Assembly (NCBI GenBank): GCA_963556695.1
Contig: CAUWAG010000003.1
Coordinates: 3,224,001 to 3,288,000, forward strand
Source: Anthostomella pinea
Taxonomy: Eukaryota > Ascomycota > Sordariomycetes > Xylariales > Xylariaceae
DNA: 64,000 nucleotides
Direction of reading: 5' to 3'
Shown here: in pieces, positions 53,550 to 63,371 of the stretch
Position numbering within the stretch: position 1 is the first letter of the stretch
How the letters are laid out: every line of letters starts with the position of its first letter
Notes under the pieces: generated by a model
What the model was told of the DNA's origin: nothing
What the model saw: the letters and a program-made list of their open reading frames with translations, nothing else
Databases searched by the model: none
Translations under genes and position numbers: made by a program

Positions 53550-54746
53550 CTAAGCCCAGCCGATTCGGAAAAGCTTGTACTCGCTCTCGTCACCCCGTCC
53601 GATACCTCGCTTCTTCTCAAGTCTTTCTTCGTGAAGGACTGCCAACACGCGCCCAGCTTCGTCCTTGACCCCATCCCGGCTGGTGAATGCGCCCCTGACT
53701 GTGTCGCTAATGCCCTCGAAGCGACCGGTGCGCCGTACAGTTGCCACGAGCCAGAACACACCGTCGGGGGCTAGGAGACGGGCTGCGCAGTCGCGTAGCC
53801 AGACTGCGTGCTTGGGCTCGTAGACCACATCTGTTGCGACGAGCATGTCTGCCGGGACGTCCAAAGGCGGCGCGAGGTCGGGCGCGGACCAGTCAAGCAG
53901 CGACGTCTGAATCGGTAACCGGTCTTTAGAAGGGAAGTTCGCGGCGATGTTAGAAGTCAGGTTCGCAAGGACGGCGGAATGGTAGTCTGTCGCAACCACC
54001 GTGGAATCCGTGATGCCAACGTGAGGCAGCATCTTCCCGAGCACAAGACTGACAAGTCCGGTCCCGGCCCCAAGTTCGATGATCCGTGGCGCCGAGCCAA
54101 GGGCATCCTGCGTGATTCCCAAACGCGATGGCGAGGCGCACATGAGCTCGGAGAAGACAATGGCCGCGCCCCAGCTTTGAAGTCCCACGTCCGTATGGTC
54201 CGAAACATCCCTGCCTGCAAGTCCATCGGTGACGCACACGTTGATTGGGACTTCCTCCGCGCGTGCCGCGTCTGGTACGAGAGTGAAGTGGAACTCGCGC
54301 GTGATCTGGATGTCCTCGTCATCTTCGTCTGCTGCACTGGGGTAGAACGAGGCCAGCACGCAGGACGCCCTGTCGATGGCGCGCTGCCTTACGTCCTCGT
54401 TGCTGAAGCATGATAGTTCTTCGGCGCACCCGATGAAGCCTGTCAGCCAGCGCTCAGCGAAGGACCGCTCGAAGGCGTCGTCGCGAAGTGAGTCGTTCTC
54501 TTCCTCCGCATCCTTCACTCCGTCTTTGCCCTCGTCTTCCTCATTTCCAGAGGTATAACCGGAATCCGGGAAGGGCGACTCCTTGAATCTGGCGTGAGGT
54601 TGAAAAGCCAGCGACGGCGGCAGTGGACAGTAAAGCGCATAGAGATTGCCCAGCGCCGCCAAAACTTGTTCCTCCGTGAGCACGTCTAGAGAGCGCAAAG
54701 CAGGCAGGCTGCTCGAGGGAGGTAGCGCATGCCGTGCTGGCCTCAT
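53550..54746 (-). CDS. Seven-beta-strand (METTL21/EFM-type) protein methyltransferase, 398 aa
   Basis: The frame is open from 55076, but the ATG at 54746 (MRPARHALPPSSSLPALRSL) starts the sequence of family-like character. The earlier part looks like translated promoter. N-terminal helical region (LTEEQVLAALGNLYALYCPL), acidic insert SGNEEDEGKDGVKDAEEEND, then the core: TDVGLQSWGAAIVFSELMCA, motif I IIELGAGTGLVSLVLGKMLP (SAM binding), VVATDYHSAVLANLTSNIAA, LLDWSAP and the DxxY-type motif VATDVVYEPKHAVWLRDCAA. This is the Methyltransf_16 group, whose fungal members methylate lysines of elongation factors. Which substrate cannot be decided. Single exon. Confidence 0.8.
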   Translation of the reverse strand: MRPARHALPPSSSLPALRSLDVLTEEQVLAALGNLYALYCPLPPSLAFQPHARFKESPFPDSGYTSGNEEDEGKDGVKDAEEENDSLRDDAFERSFAERWLTGFIGCAEELSCFSNEDVRQRAIDRASCVLASFYPSAADEDDEDIQITREFHFTLVPDAARAEEVPINVCVTDGLAGRDVSDHTDVGLQSWGAAIVFSELMCASPSRLGITQDALGSAPRIIELGAGTGLVSLVLGKMLPHVGITDSTVVATDYHSAVLANLTSNIAANFPSKDRLPIQTSLLDWSAPDLAPPLDVPADMLVATDVVYEPKHAVWLRDCAARLLAPDGVFWLVATVRRTGRFEGISDTVRGAFTSRDGVKDEAGRVLAVLHEERLEKKRGIGRGDESEYKLFRIGWA

Positions 54747-55171
54747 CGGATGCCGCCGCCGAAAAAGGATCGACGCTGGAAAGAAAGTGGGTGGTGGTGT
54801 GGGAGATGTCGAAGGAGAGTCGAGAACTTTTTGTGGCTGCGATAAGGAGTTAGAAATTTGGGTGCAAAAGTGGGTCTTCGAGTCAGGGCCTGGACCAGCC
54901 GAAACGAGGCCATCGTGAACGTGGCAGAAACACCTCAAAAAGCTCCGGACATGACTCACGGCTTCCACTCCTGATTCAGCATCATGTCCCTTCCATATAA
55001 GAGAAGCCACGGGCTTCAAGCGCTGATGCGTGCCAATAACAACACCAGAAACTACTCTCTCATGCCACACCTTCAATCAAAATGCTCACTGGACAGGAAG
55101 CAGTCGAGTGCATCCAGGAAGAAAGACTGAAAGCCAGATCGTGGAGTAAGACGACTGTCAATCAAAACTTT
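54747..55171. other. Intergenic
   Basis: Promoter of the methyltransferase gene. Nothing recognised. Confidence 0.4.
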
Positions 55172-55993
55172 CTACATCTTCTCAAAGTGCCGCTCAAACA
55201 TCAAATCCATCCGTACGGTGAACTTCTCGCCATTCTTGACCTCCTGTCCCGAATGCCATAGCATTCGCTGCTGGAACACGACGGCCCTGCCGACCTTCGG
55301 CTTCACATCTAAGAATGGCATATCGTTCTTGTCGTCATCAGGCTGGGTATCATTACCATCTCTAGCCTTCCGCCTCTTGCCTACCTGACTCGCCCAGAAC
55401 CTTGTCTCGCCTCCTCCACTAGCACCTCCATCACCACCCTCCGGAGCATCGTTAAGGTAGATCTGGCAAGTGAGGAAGCTTTTCTCGTCCTTGCCCTCTC
55501 GGCCATACAGAGCATCGCAATGCGGCTTGAAGAAGTGGCCCGGTCTGTACCGCAAGAAGCTCAATCGCTCGTTCGCCCCCTTCAGCCTCCACACCGTCTT
55601 CTTGGCGCCCATGTTCGCCTTGAGGTGGGATGCACCAGCTACATTCGCAGCGAGCTCACTACCCTTCCTCAAGGCTTTCACCTCATCGGGTAGATGCGCC
55701 GCTATGCGTTCGTAAAGCGCCGCAGACCAGCGTGGTGAGAAGGACAGGATCTGCTGGCATTCGCGGAACGATTCGCCTTTGCTCAGAGACTGCCAGTTGT
55801 CTCCAGCGGATGCCTGGAGGGCAGCGCACTCTTCGGGGGTAAGTAGGTTGTCGAGAACCATGGCAAAGTAGGAGCCGTAGTCCTCTGCCAGAGGAGTCTG
55901 CGAGAAGTCGATGCGGGTTGCAGTGGTGGGAGGTCCATTTGGCCCGCAAGGGTCGAGGTCGGGCTCGGGGCCCACTGGGGATTGAAAAGCCAT
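55172..55993 (-). CDS. 2OG-Fe(II) dioxygenase, prolyl-4-hydroxylase-like, 273 aa
   Basis: ATG at 55993, single exon. The jelly-roll core has the iron ligands H158-x-D160 in FFKPHCDALYG and H247 in MLWHSGQEV, with R261 (TVRMDLMF) placed to hold the 2-oxoglutarate carboxylate. Supporting strands: NERLSFLRYRPGHFF, SFLTCQIYLNDAPEGG, GETRFWAS, KVGRAVVFQQRMLWHSG. The N-terminal segment FAMVLDNLLTPEECAALQAS is the usual first helix. A Lys/Asp-rich insert (GKRRKARDGNDTQPDDDKND) separates two strands. Substrate unknown. Fungal members of this type lack a signal peptide, so a cytosolic role rather than collagen-type ER hydroxylation is likely. Confidence 0.88.
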   Translation of the reverse strand: MAFQSPVGPEPDLDPCGPNGPPTTATRIDFSQTPLAEDYGSYFAMVLDNLLTPEECAALQASAGDNWQSLSKGESFRECQQILSFSPRWSAALYERIAAHLPDEVKALRKGSELAANVAGASHLKANMGAKKTVWRLKGANERLSFLRYRPGHFFKPHCDALYGREGKDEKSFLTCQIYLNDAPEGGDGGASGGGETRFWASQVGKRRKARDGNDTQPDDDKNDMPFLDVKPKVGRAVVFQQRMLWHSGQEVKNGEKFTVRMDLMFERHFEKM

Positions 55994-56348
55994 CGTGGTG
56001 GTCTAAGTTTATCTCAGCATCAGCCCAGCAATATGGCGTTCGTGACTCATGCCCTCGTTGAAAACGGAACGAAGACGGAATGAGTGGAGTGACGGAGGTA
56101 CCCGGGCGGCCTTAGGTTAGCCTCACCGCCACACCAAGACACGCCACACCTCCGCCACGATCAATACCTAATCATCCCAAGTTTACAACTTCCCCTTAAC
56201 ACACATCACTTCTCACACCGACCATCATATCGCTCCCGAATACGACGTGTGCTTTAAGTCAGGCCAAACTATAGATGCTGGCAATCCGTTCACCTCTCTT
56301 CATATACCAGTGTTCATGAGAAGGAGGCACTCATGCCCACGATGGCTA
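55994..56348. other. Intergenic
   Basis: Promoter of the dioxygenase gene up to MITE copy C. Nothing else recognised. Confidence 0.4.
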
Positions 56349-56562
56349 CACTGAACATCCAAAAGTCTCCGTACACCCCTCGTCCCGCAAACGAAAAGTG
56401 TATCAACAAAATCTTGAATAAGTACTCTGGAATAAGCATCAAACACGGCTAATTATATCAACTCTGCTTATTCCAGGGTGCTTATCCCATTTATACGAAT
56501 ATAGCATTAATGTTAAAAGGTCAACAGAGGCGTGCCGAACGGAGACTTATGGGGGATGACTG
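56349..56562. mobile_element. MITE copy C (same orientation as A)
   Basis: 214 bp between TA dinucleotides (56347-56348 and 56563-56564). Left end CACTGAACATCCAAAAGTCT, right end reversed CAGTCATCCCCCATAAGTCT. An internal near-palindrome CTCTGGAATAAGCATC / CTGCTTATTCCAGGGTG could fold into a hairpin. Confidence 0.8.
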
Positions 56563-57161
56563 TATCATTCTATCCAAGGCGGGCTGACGACACCAAAACG
56601 AGCCTATCAGTGGCATAGTCATGGTGTTTTGGTGCAGACACTTCACTCCTTGTGCAGGTGCATTAGCCTCAGAGAGCATAGCCGGTCTTTGGTCTTCACC
56701 AGGGCGCCCTCACTCGGGTGAACATTCCTTTGGGTCATTAATGGTGACCGGGTAAGGCGAGGTTGCGGATGGGGCCCCCTGACGACAATCTGTCCCAGCA
56801 TGTCTCCCCTTGCAGTGTTGACCGTCTTGCGTATGCAGTATGGGTAGGCCACTGGACCAACAGGGGCTGGCTACCTGTTTCTGGGACCGGACAGTCGGCC
56901 AACCAGACTTTATGCACCAACACCCCCGCCCCCGTTGGCTCCTATATGCTCCGCCTACGCCCGTGATGATTACCTGTCGTGGAACAAAATGCATTGAGGC
57001 GTTGCATGTATGTGGTGATGATTGACTGTGAGCCGTATTGCCGATCGCGAAACTGATGTTCTGTATCTGACTTCGCGTTAGGTTCTCCCATCGTTCCCTT
57101 TTTCTTTTCATTTATTGGTGCTTTCTCTGGTATATTGGCTTCCAATGCTTGACAGCTCGCC
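56563..57161. other. Intergenic
   Basis: Several overlapping short frames on both strands, none with coding character. It ends with the promoter of the P450 fragment. Confidence 0.4.
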
Positions 57162-58125
57162 ATGGGTTTCCTCGACGTCCTGTTCGTTATCGCGGTCTAT
57201 ACAGCATACTTCGTCGTTCCCTGGGTAGAGTTAACCTTGGTGTTGTGGCCCGCTCAGGAGTCATAGCTGATTAATCGATGTAGTGCCTCATACTTGCGGG
57301 CTATCGCTTACTATTCCACCCTCTACACAACTATCCAGGGCCACTTCTTGCGCGGCTTACGGATGCTTACGGTGGCTGGTTTGCGATTCGAAAGTGCCTT
57401 CATCTTGTCACGTACCAAAATTTCCAGAGCTATGGTATGAGACAAGGAGTTATCTTGCGGAGGACTGTGTTATACGATAGGCCCTGTCGTCCGCCAAGCT
57501 CCAAATCGACTTGTGTTCAGCACATTGACGGCTGTTGCATGGTAAGAGACATAAAACTTCATCATGATATTCCCGGCACCGTATGCGTGCTTAAATATCA
57601 AAAGACATATATCTCAACGCGAGAGTGACTAAGGGGCATTCATACCGAAAGTCCCAGATGAGGGCCAAGTACCTCAGCATCATCAACGCCATTGACAAGG
57701 ACCAGCACCGCCGGAAGCGTAAGTTCATCGGCCCAGCTCTCACGGAGCGCTCGATGCGTACCTTCGGACCAATCATGGCGGCCCAAATAGGACTCTTCCT
57801 GAAGCAGCAGCTCTACTCGGCTTCTCACACTGGCACGCCCGTCGACATGACGGAGCGGTGTCAGCGTATTGGTGTGGACGTGGTCGGTTTGCTCGCTTTC
57901 GGTTGGCACTTCAACACACAGACAGTAAATTTCTCGGTTCATTCCCCGGGTGACAGACGCCATGAGCTGGCGCATCAGTACCTACATGCAGTTTTAACAT
58001 CTTTCAGTGTTCAAGCACGTCTTGACGTGGGTCGGAAAGAGGCCCGTTGTCAAATTCGGGGACGCAGTTCAAAAGATATGCCATACATCAAGAGCACTTG
58101 GTCACGCACTCGGATATTTGCTTCA
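57162..58125 (+). pseudogene. Cytochrome P450, 5' half only
   Basis: ATG at 57162. Exon 1 57162-57224 is a membrane anchor (MGFLDVLFVIAVYTAYFVVP). Exon 2 57284-57434 has GYRLLFHPLHNYPGPLLARL and TDAYGGWFAIRKCLHLVTYQ. Exon 3 57481-57541 has GPVVRQAPNRLVFSTLTAVA. The next recognisable exon (about 57610-57924) reads DIYLNARVTKGHSYRKSQ, IDKDQHRRKRKFIGPALTER, SMRTFGPIMAAQIGLFLKQQ and CQRIGVDVVGLLAFGWHFNT, the C-helix to F-helix region of fungal secondary-metabolism P450s. Similarity fades after VFKHVLTWVGKRPVVKFGDA and stops near 58125. The oxygen-activation helix, ExxR and heme-binding Cys motif are absent, so no active enzyme is encoded. The acceptor of intron 3 could not be placed in phase. Confidence 0.7.
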
Positions 58126-58288
58126 GGTAACGATGGGTCTCTTATGAGGTAGTGGAAAGTCTTTCATGTTTTGGGCTGCTGAGCGAGTGTTACATATCGA
58201 ACCTGGCCGTCCAACCGCTGCCTCCTGCGCGCATATATGCACGATGCACCGGCGTCCACCGTCAGTGGCCCAAGAACAGCGATTTGAT

Positions 58289-58615
58289 TTATCTGCTCAT
58301 CACGTACCACTCTCGCCAGTCCGTCCAGTCGATAAATTTGCCGTTATCACCGTGATCGAACTTTTCCTCATCGCCGCCCTTGGCCATGAACACTTCATCA
58401 TCTATGCCCAGAGCGAACTTTATCTTCTTCGGCGTGTCCATGTCAGGTATTTCCGTTCTATAGGATACGTCCTTGTCTTCGCTGGTTATGGTGCCGGTGC
58501 CGCTTTCGTCCCAGGCCACGTCGCCCTTGCAGTTGTGGTCCTTGTAGGCCTTAAACGACCAGCCGTGGGCGGCAGACGCCGCTATGAGGAGGGAAAGCGC
58601 GAGCTTGGGAAGCAT
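58289..58615 (-). CDS. Small secreted protein, 108 aa
   Basis: ATG at 58615, signal peptide MLPKLALSLLIAASAAHG with cleavage before Trp19. Mature start WSFKAYKDHNCKGDVAWDES, then acidic TITSEDKDVSYRTEIPDMDT, KKIKFALGIDDEVFMAKGGD and a Trp-rich end WTDWREWYVMSR. Only one mature cysteine. The start WSF-x2-Y-x3-NC resembles the mature start of the six-Cys protein at 10904-11281 (WSFNVYLHKNESC), suggesting distant relation. Short, acidic and secreted: effector-like, function unknown. Single exon, in a zone otherwise made of relics. Confidence 0.7.
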   Translation of the reverse strand: MLPKLALSLLIAASAAHGWSFKAYKDHNCKGDVAWDESGTGTITSEDKDVSYRTEIPDMDTPKKIKFALGIDDEVFMAKGGDEEKFDHGDNGKFIDWTDWREWYVMSR

Positions 58616-59640
58616 CGTCTTGTCTTTTTGAGATTTGTTTGCCGGTCTTGTCGAAGGTCGTTTGGTGAGGTGAGGTCGTACCTAGCTTATTGCTTCGGCT
58701 GACGTGCGGTTGCAGTGTGAGTGATGTCAATTGCTTGAAGGCGTGTAGCGCGGGGGAAACCGAGTATTGTTGGGAATTCTCTGGCGCTGCAAGATAGATT
58801 AGATGTCGCTGACGACGGAAAAGGCCTCCTTTATAGACCAAGATGGTATATACATAGGTTTCGTCGTTATCGACCATGAAACTCACACCTTGCATCTCGA
58901 TGACAACTGGGCTTCGCAAGGTGGCAAATAGCACCCATTCTTAGCGCCGTGGGAAAAGGTTAATAATAACTTATTTTGGACCCTCAGAGCCTTCGGGAAT
59001 TCCGTGTGTAGGCAGAAGCTGCTTGTACGATTCTGTGATCCTGCGCCAGGGGGAAGGCCCGTTGAAACTTGGGAAGCCCTCACTGTATACTATTTTGAGA
59101 CCATGGAACCAACCGACAGGGGACATAACTTTGTAGTCCCTATGTCACAGTCGGTGGAGGTCGCGAACATCATCCCCAACATGATGTAATATACGCTCTC
59201 CGTTGCTATGGTCCGGAATTCTCCTCCATGGCTGGGCTACTCTTATGTGTCCTCCGCATCCGCACATGGACCGGCGTCTCCGTAAAGAAGCAACTTGCGG
59301 AAACCGATATGGCCGTACTAGATGGCAAATTTCCCAACCATCAGTACTGCCCCAGTATGACTGCATGTTCATCATGACAGGCAACGTGCCATCCAAGGCG
59401 GAAACGTCGACCGTATAGTCAGTATCGCAAGCACAAATTCATGTCTTCAGTCACGTAATTCTCAGATGATATCAAGCCATATGCTGGATCGAGACAGCAT
59501 ATCCACTCGAAAATATAGTCACTCTGGTCACGTCTCCGCATCCCCCAAGAAAACCTCTATACCGAAACCAATCCTGCTCACCAACCCTCGTCCCATACAA
59601 CGGGCGATCTGGATGCCCCGGAAAGCCATTAAACAGCTGC
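58616..59640. other. 1-kb intergenic region
   Basis: Promoter of the secreted-protein gene and beyond. Weak frames only. Confidence 0.4.
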
Positions 59641-61184
59641 TGGATCTAGACCTGGCACAGGGTGTCCGCCCAGCGGATCTGCCGATCGCTTAGCACGCCC
59701 TTGGGCCGGTGCCATGGTCCGAGGGGATAGCTTCTCTGAGAGAATGACCATGATCTCGCCGCTCGCGGACCCATCCCACCAGGCGGATATTGGCCGCTTC
59801 TGGGTAGGCGACCACCTTGTACCACTGCTGCATCGTGTACTGCACCGGCACCCTGAAGCGGCAGTCCTCGGCAGGATGGATAGAAGGGCCGGATCATGAG
59901 GCCGGAGAATGTGATGAGGTCGGTGTGCGTCCTGGCGATTGTAGGCGGGGGTGCGCCTGGCGAATGAGCCAGGTTCGGGCGGCCCAGCCGTATTGTCTTA
60001 TTCTGGGATGTCGCTGTGGCGCAGCTTCTGCGTTGGGAGGAATATGAGACCGGAGGGAATACCACCGCGGGCGTCTGGTTTATGGGGGTTAGGACCTTGA
60101 CCTGCATCGAGAGGCAAGTCGATTGCCACCAGCGTGGGGAGGATGGAAACTTTGTGTTCTGAATAGCTGTCCAGACCTGTGCCGTCGGTATCTCCGATCG
60201 TCGCCCTGGTCTAGGCGGCGCAGCTGGTAGACCACGTTGCTCAAGGGGTGTCCCGCTGGGTACACTTGGTGGCATTCGTGTCTAGACTTTCACAGCTCCA
60301 TCGACTTGATGGCCTCGTCGTTCAGAGCGAAGGTCACCACCAGTGCCAGCACGGCCTCGAAGGGCGTCAACACGCTTTTCGTCCAGTTGCGAAGCCAGAT
60401 CTGGACATTCATCTCCATTATCTTCGCGTCTGATAACTTCAGCTCGTGGAGTGGGTCTCTGTCCCATAAAGTTGTAGACCTGTCTCGTCTGATTCAAGGC
60501 GACTGACTGGGCACTGGCTTGCCGCGGGTAGCATATGATGACGTCGATGTAGAACAGCACATCTCCCTCCTGCGCCGGCGCGCCTCGTATGAGCATCTTG
60601 AAGTCATTCTGCATCTTGCGCACCCGACATTGCAGGATCTTTGGACTCACAAATCTCAGAGTTCGGAGACGACGAGCTGCAGAAGGTCAACCGACACATG
60701 AAGGACACGGGACAGCATCCGGCCCTGCTTTCTTTTCACGGTCGAAAAGAGGGTGTTGGGCTCATCGCAACTGGGCGAACGCGAGGCTGAAATTATCAGC
60801 AGCCTTACCTCTGGTGCTCCGCGCTATGCAGTAGGCTTCATTCGCTCCATAGCCCAAGGCCCTGTAAACTCGCCCTTGCGCCTCCAAAGCGTGCAACAGG
60901 CCATTGCCCTGCCGTCGCTGCCAGCGCAGTCACAATCAACAGTATTCAAGGCGTTCTGGGCGACCATCAAGCAAGCCATATACTTCCTGTGCATTTCATC
61001 GCCGTGCCTCGCGATCACCGCCTTCAACGACCGATACAATCAGGCGCATTCGGCGCTGCGCAGAGTGGGCAGCTTTACCTCTGCACGGGAATTGCTGGTG
61101 ACGCTATCCCCAGACAACACTGGCGCCGGCCAGAGGTGCGCCACCAGGTCTCGTTGGGTAAATCGCCGAGATGTCGGGCATTGA
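59641..61184. pseudogene. Decayed coding fragments of unidentified genes, both strands
   Basis: The minus strand shows protein-like pieces in changing frames: KMQNDFKMLIRGAPAQEGDV, LFYIDVIICYPRQASAQS, QVYNFMG then one base later DRDPLHELKLSDAKIMEMNV and QIWLRNWTKSVLTPFEAVLA (stop at about 60294), and further down ILPTLVAIDLPLDAGQGPNP and QYTMQQWYKVVAYPEAANIR, VILSEKLSPRTMAPA. The plus strand at 60753-61184 has a hydrophobic-centred frame (SVQQAIALPSLPAQSQSTVF, KAFWATIKQAIYFLCISSPC) reminiscent of a transporter C-terminus. No family is certain. Stops and frameshifts mark relics, perhaps of a former metabolite-type locus beside the P450 fragment. Confidence 0.35.
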
Positions 61185-62473
61185 CGAAAACAACTGTGGA
61201 AAGCTGCACTGACATGAGTGGAGACGAATAACCGGCTGAACATGAGCCGCCTTTTGCAGAAAGACACCGAGTATCGAAGGCGCTGGTGCTGCTCGCGGTC
61301 GACACCCAGGGACGGGCGACATTAGCTGCAAAACAGCTATAACACGTACTGATTGATATGAGGGATTCATACTCTTAGGTACCGAGTAGATGCGTGAATG
61401 ACCTGTATGAAATAAAGGGGCCTGCGCCTTGCAGCGACAGCGCCATATATATAATGGATGGTAATCCTCATGTGCATTGTAGGTATAAACACGCTTGGGT
61501 CAGATGGAGGCAAACTGTTGCTACGGCTCATATTGATCCTTTACCACTACCTCGGTTAATTGGTTAGCTCAAGTGACCATGACTACTCGTCTGGGCGTGA
61601 TGGCCACATTAGACCCAGACGAGTACCTGTAATGCTGCATGAAAACAGCGGAAAGGGTATCTTCATGATGTTCATATGCATGGCAACTCTCCAAGAGCAA
61701 ACATGCACCAGAGCGATGTAAGAGTAGCTTTCATGATGCTGGTAGTGAGCGTGGTTATGGAGAGACAGGGTGCTTGAAGGATATGTTGTATGCTCTTTCA
61801 GTACAGTTCTCGTTTGGAGTCCATAACAGACGTGGAAATAAAGATAAAGCCATGCTTGGAAAGGTTTCAGTTGTCCCAGTATGAGTGCTGATGCACGGGC
61901 CACATGCAAAGTGCAGAATGTGACAATGGTATTGGCGGGTGGCTAGCTCTGCAACTCAGGCAGCCGCAGGTTGAGGTGGTTTTCTTTGCGACCCCACTGA
62001 CGACTTCCTCCTCTGGGTAAAAAAGGTGAAACAGCGCTCCTTCCATCGTGTACCTGGACAACGACCTCACACTTTAAGTACTTATTTATTAACGACCCGA
62101 CCAACCGATCGACCGGCCGACATTGCCTGGCGCAACGTCTTAATTCTCTTCCAATAGGAACCTGTGGAACGCGCGCCCTTAACGTCTCTACGTGGAAAGC
62201 CCAGCGACAAGTTCTGCGCCCGGTGCCACTTCCCCGGAACTCTCAATCGTCCCTCCTACCTCGACCTTTTTGCGATCGCTCCATAAGAAGAGGAAGCCGC
62301 GAGAAACACGAGCTTACCATTGCGCCGAACCCCAAACCTATCCTTCGTGGCCATCTCACCACGGATACATACTTCGCAAGGCCCACATACACCAACCTCA
62401 GCTGCAACCCGCAATCTCAGCCTCGCACCTCTTTTTCCATCCTAACTTTCTCCCGCCAAATAAATCCCTCGCA
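61185..62473. other. Intergenic, promoter of eIF4E
   Basis: No gene recognised. The last 400 bp include GACCGACCAACCGATCGACCGGCC-type short repeats near 62095 and a C/T-rich leader ahead of the ATG. No TATA box is obvious. Confidence 0.4.
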
Positions 62474-63371
62474 ATGGCCGAACAAGTCGATCTCACCACC
62501 ATCCCCATCTCGCCTGATGGCGAGAAGGGTGCCGACTCAGGCCCGGCCACGGGCAAGTTGATCACCGTCTTCCACGACAAGGACAACTTCAACGTCAAGC
62601 ATCCTCTCATGAACAAGTGGACTCTGTGGTTCACCAAGCCATCCAGCGGCAAGGTCAGTTCGGAGTGCCATTCACTAGACCTTGGCGTCTCGCCTGGATT
62701 TACCTGTGACAAAGCCTGACCGTGCTTCTCATAGGGCGACAACTGGAACGATCTCCTCAAGGAAGTCATCACCTTTAACTCAGTTGAGGAATTCTGGGGT
62801 ATCTACGTACGTATCTACAAGCTTCCCTCTCAGCCCTCTGTCACCTTGGTCGGCCTGTCTCTAATGCATGTGCGCTCAATAGAACAACATCGCACCCGTC
62901 TCCGATCTTGCCATGAAATCCGACTACCATCTCTTCAAGGAGGGCGTACGACCGGAGTGGGAGGACCCCCAGAACAAGCACGGCGGCAAGTGGTCATACC
63001 AGTTCAAGGACAAGCGCGGCGTCGACATCAACGACTTGTGGCTTCATACCATGATGGCCGCAATCGGCGAGACTCTGGAAGACGAGGAGGACGGTGAGGT
63101 CATGGGTGTCGTGGTCAACGTACGCAAGGCCTTCTTCCGTATCGGTGTCTGGACCCGCACCATAGGCAAGAGCATCCCCGGTCGTGGCGATGGCGATGTT
63201 GCTGGTGGAAAGGGACGATCGGTGGATAAGGGCCAGAAGATCCTGCTTTCTATTGGCAAGCGCTTCAAGGAGATCCTGAAGCTGCCCCCGAACGAGAGCG
63301 TCGAGTTCTCTGGTCACACCGACTCTGCACACAGTGGCAGCTCGCGCGCGAAGGCCAAGCTCACCGTCTAA
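62474..63371 (+). CDS. eIF4E: Translation initiation factor eIF4E, 246 aa
   Basis: Exons 62474-62653, 62735-62806 and 62883-63371, introns GTCAGT...CATAG and GTACGT...AATAG, all phase 0. The fold signature is complete: KHPLMNKWTLWFTKP (first cap-binding region), NSVEEFWGIYNNIAPVSDLA (the VEEFW surface used by eIF4G/4E-BPs), SDYHLFKEGVRPEWEDPQNK with the Trp-Glu pair that stacks on and binds the m7G cap, and later GGKWSYQFKDKRGVDINDLW. A fungal-type insertion (EDEEDGEVMGVVVNVRKAFF, then a Gly-rich loop) and the tail HTDSAHSGSSRAKAKLTV complete it. It binds mRNA caps in the eIF4F complex. Housekeeping gene, intact. Confidence 0.95.

Noticed and set aside
54747..55076. N-terminal 110-residue extension of the methyltransferase frame
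   Set aside because: Composition unlike protein and no family counterpart. The ATG at 54746 fits the family start better.
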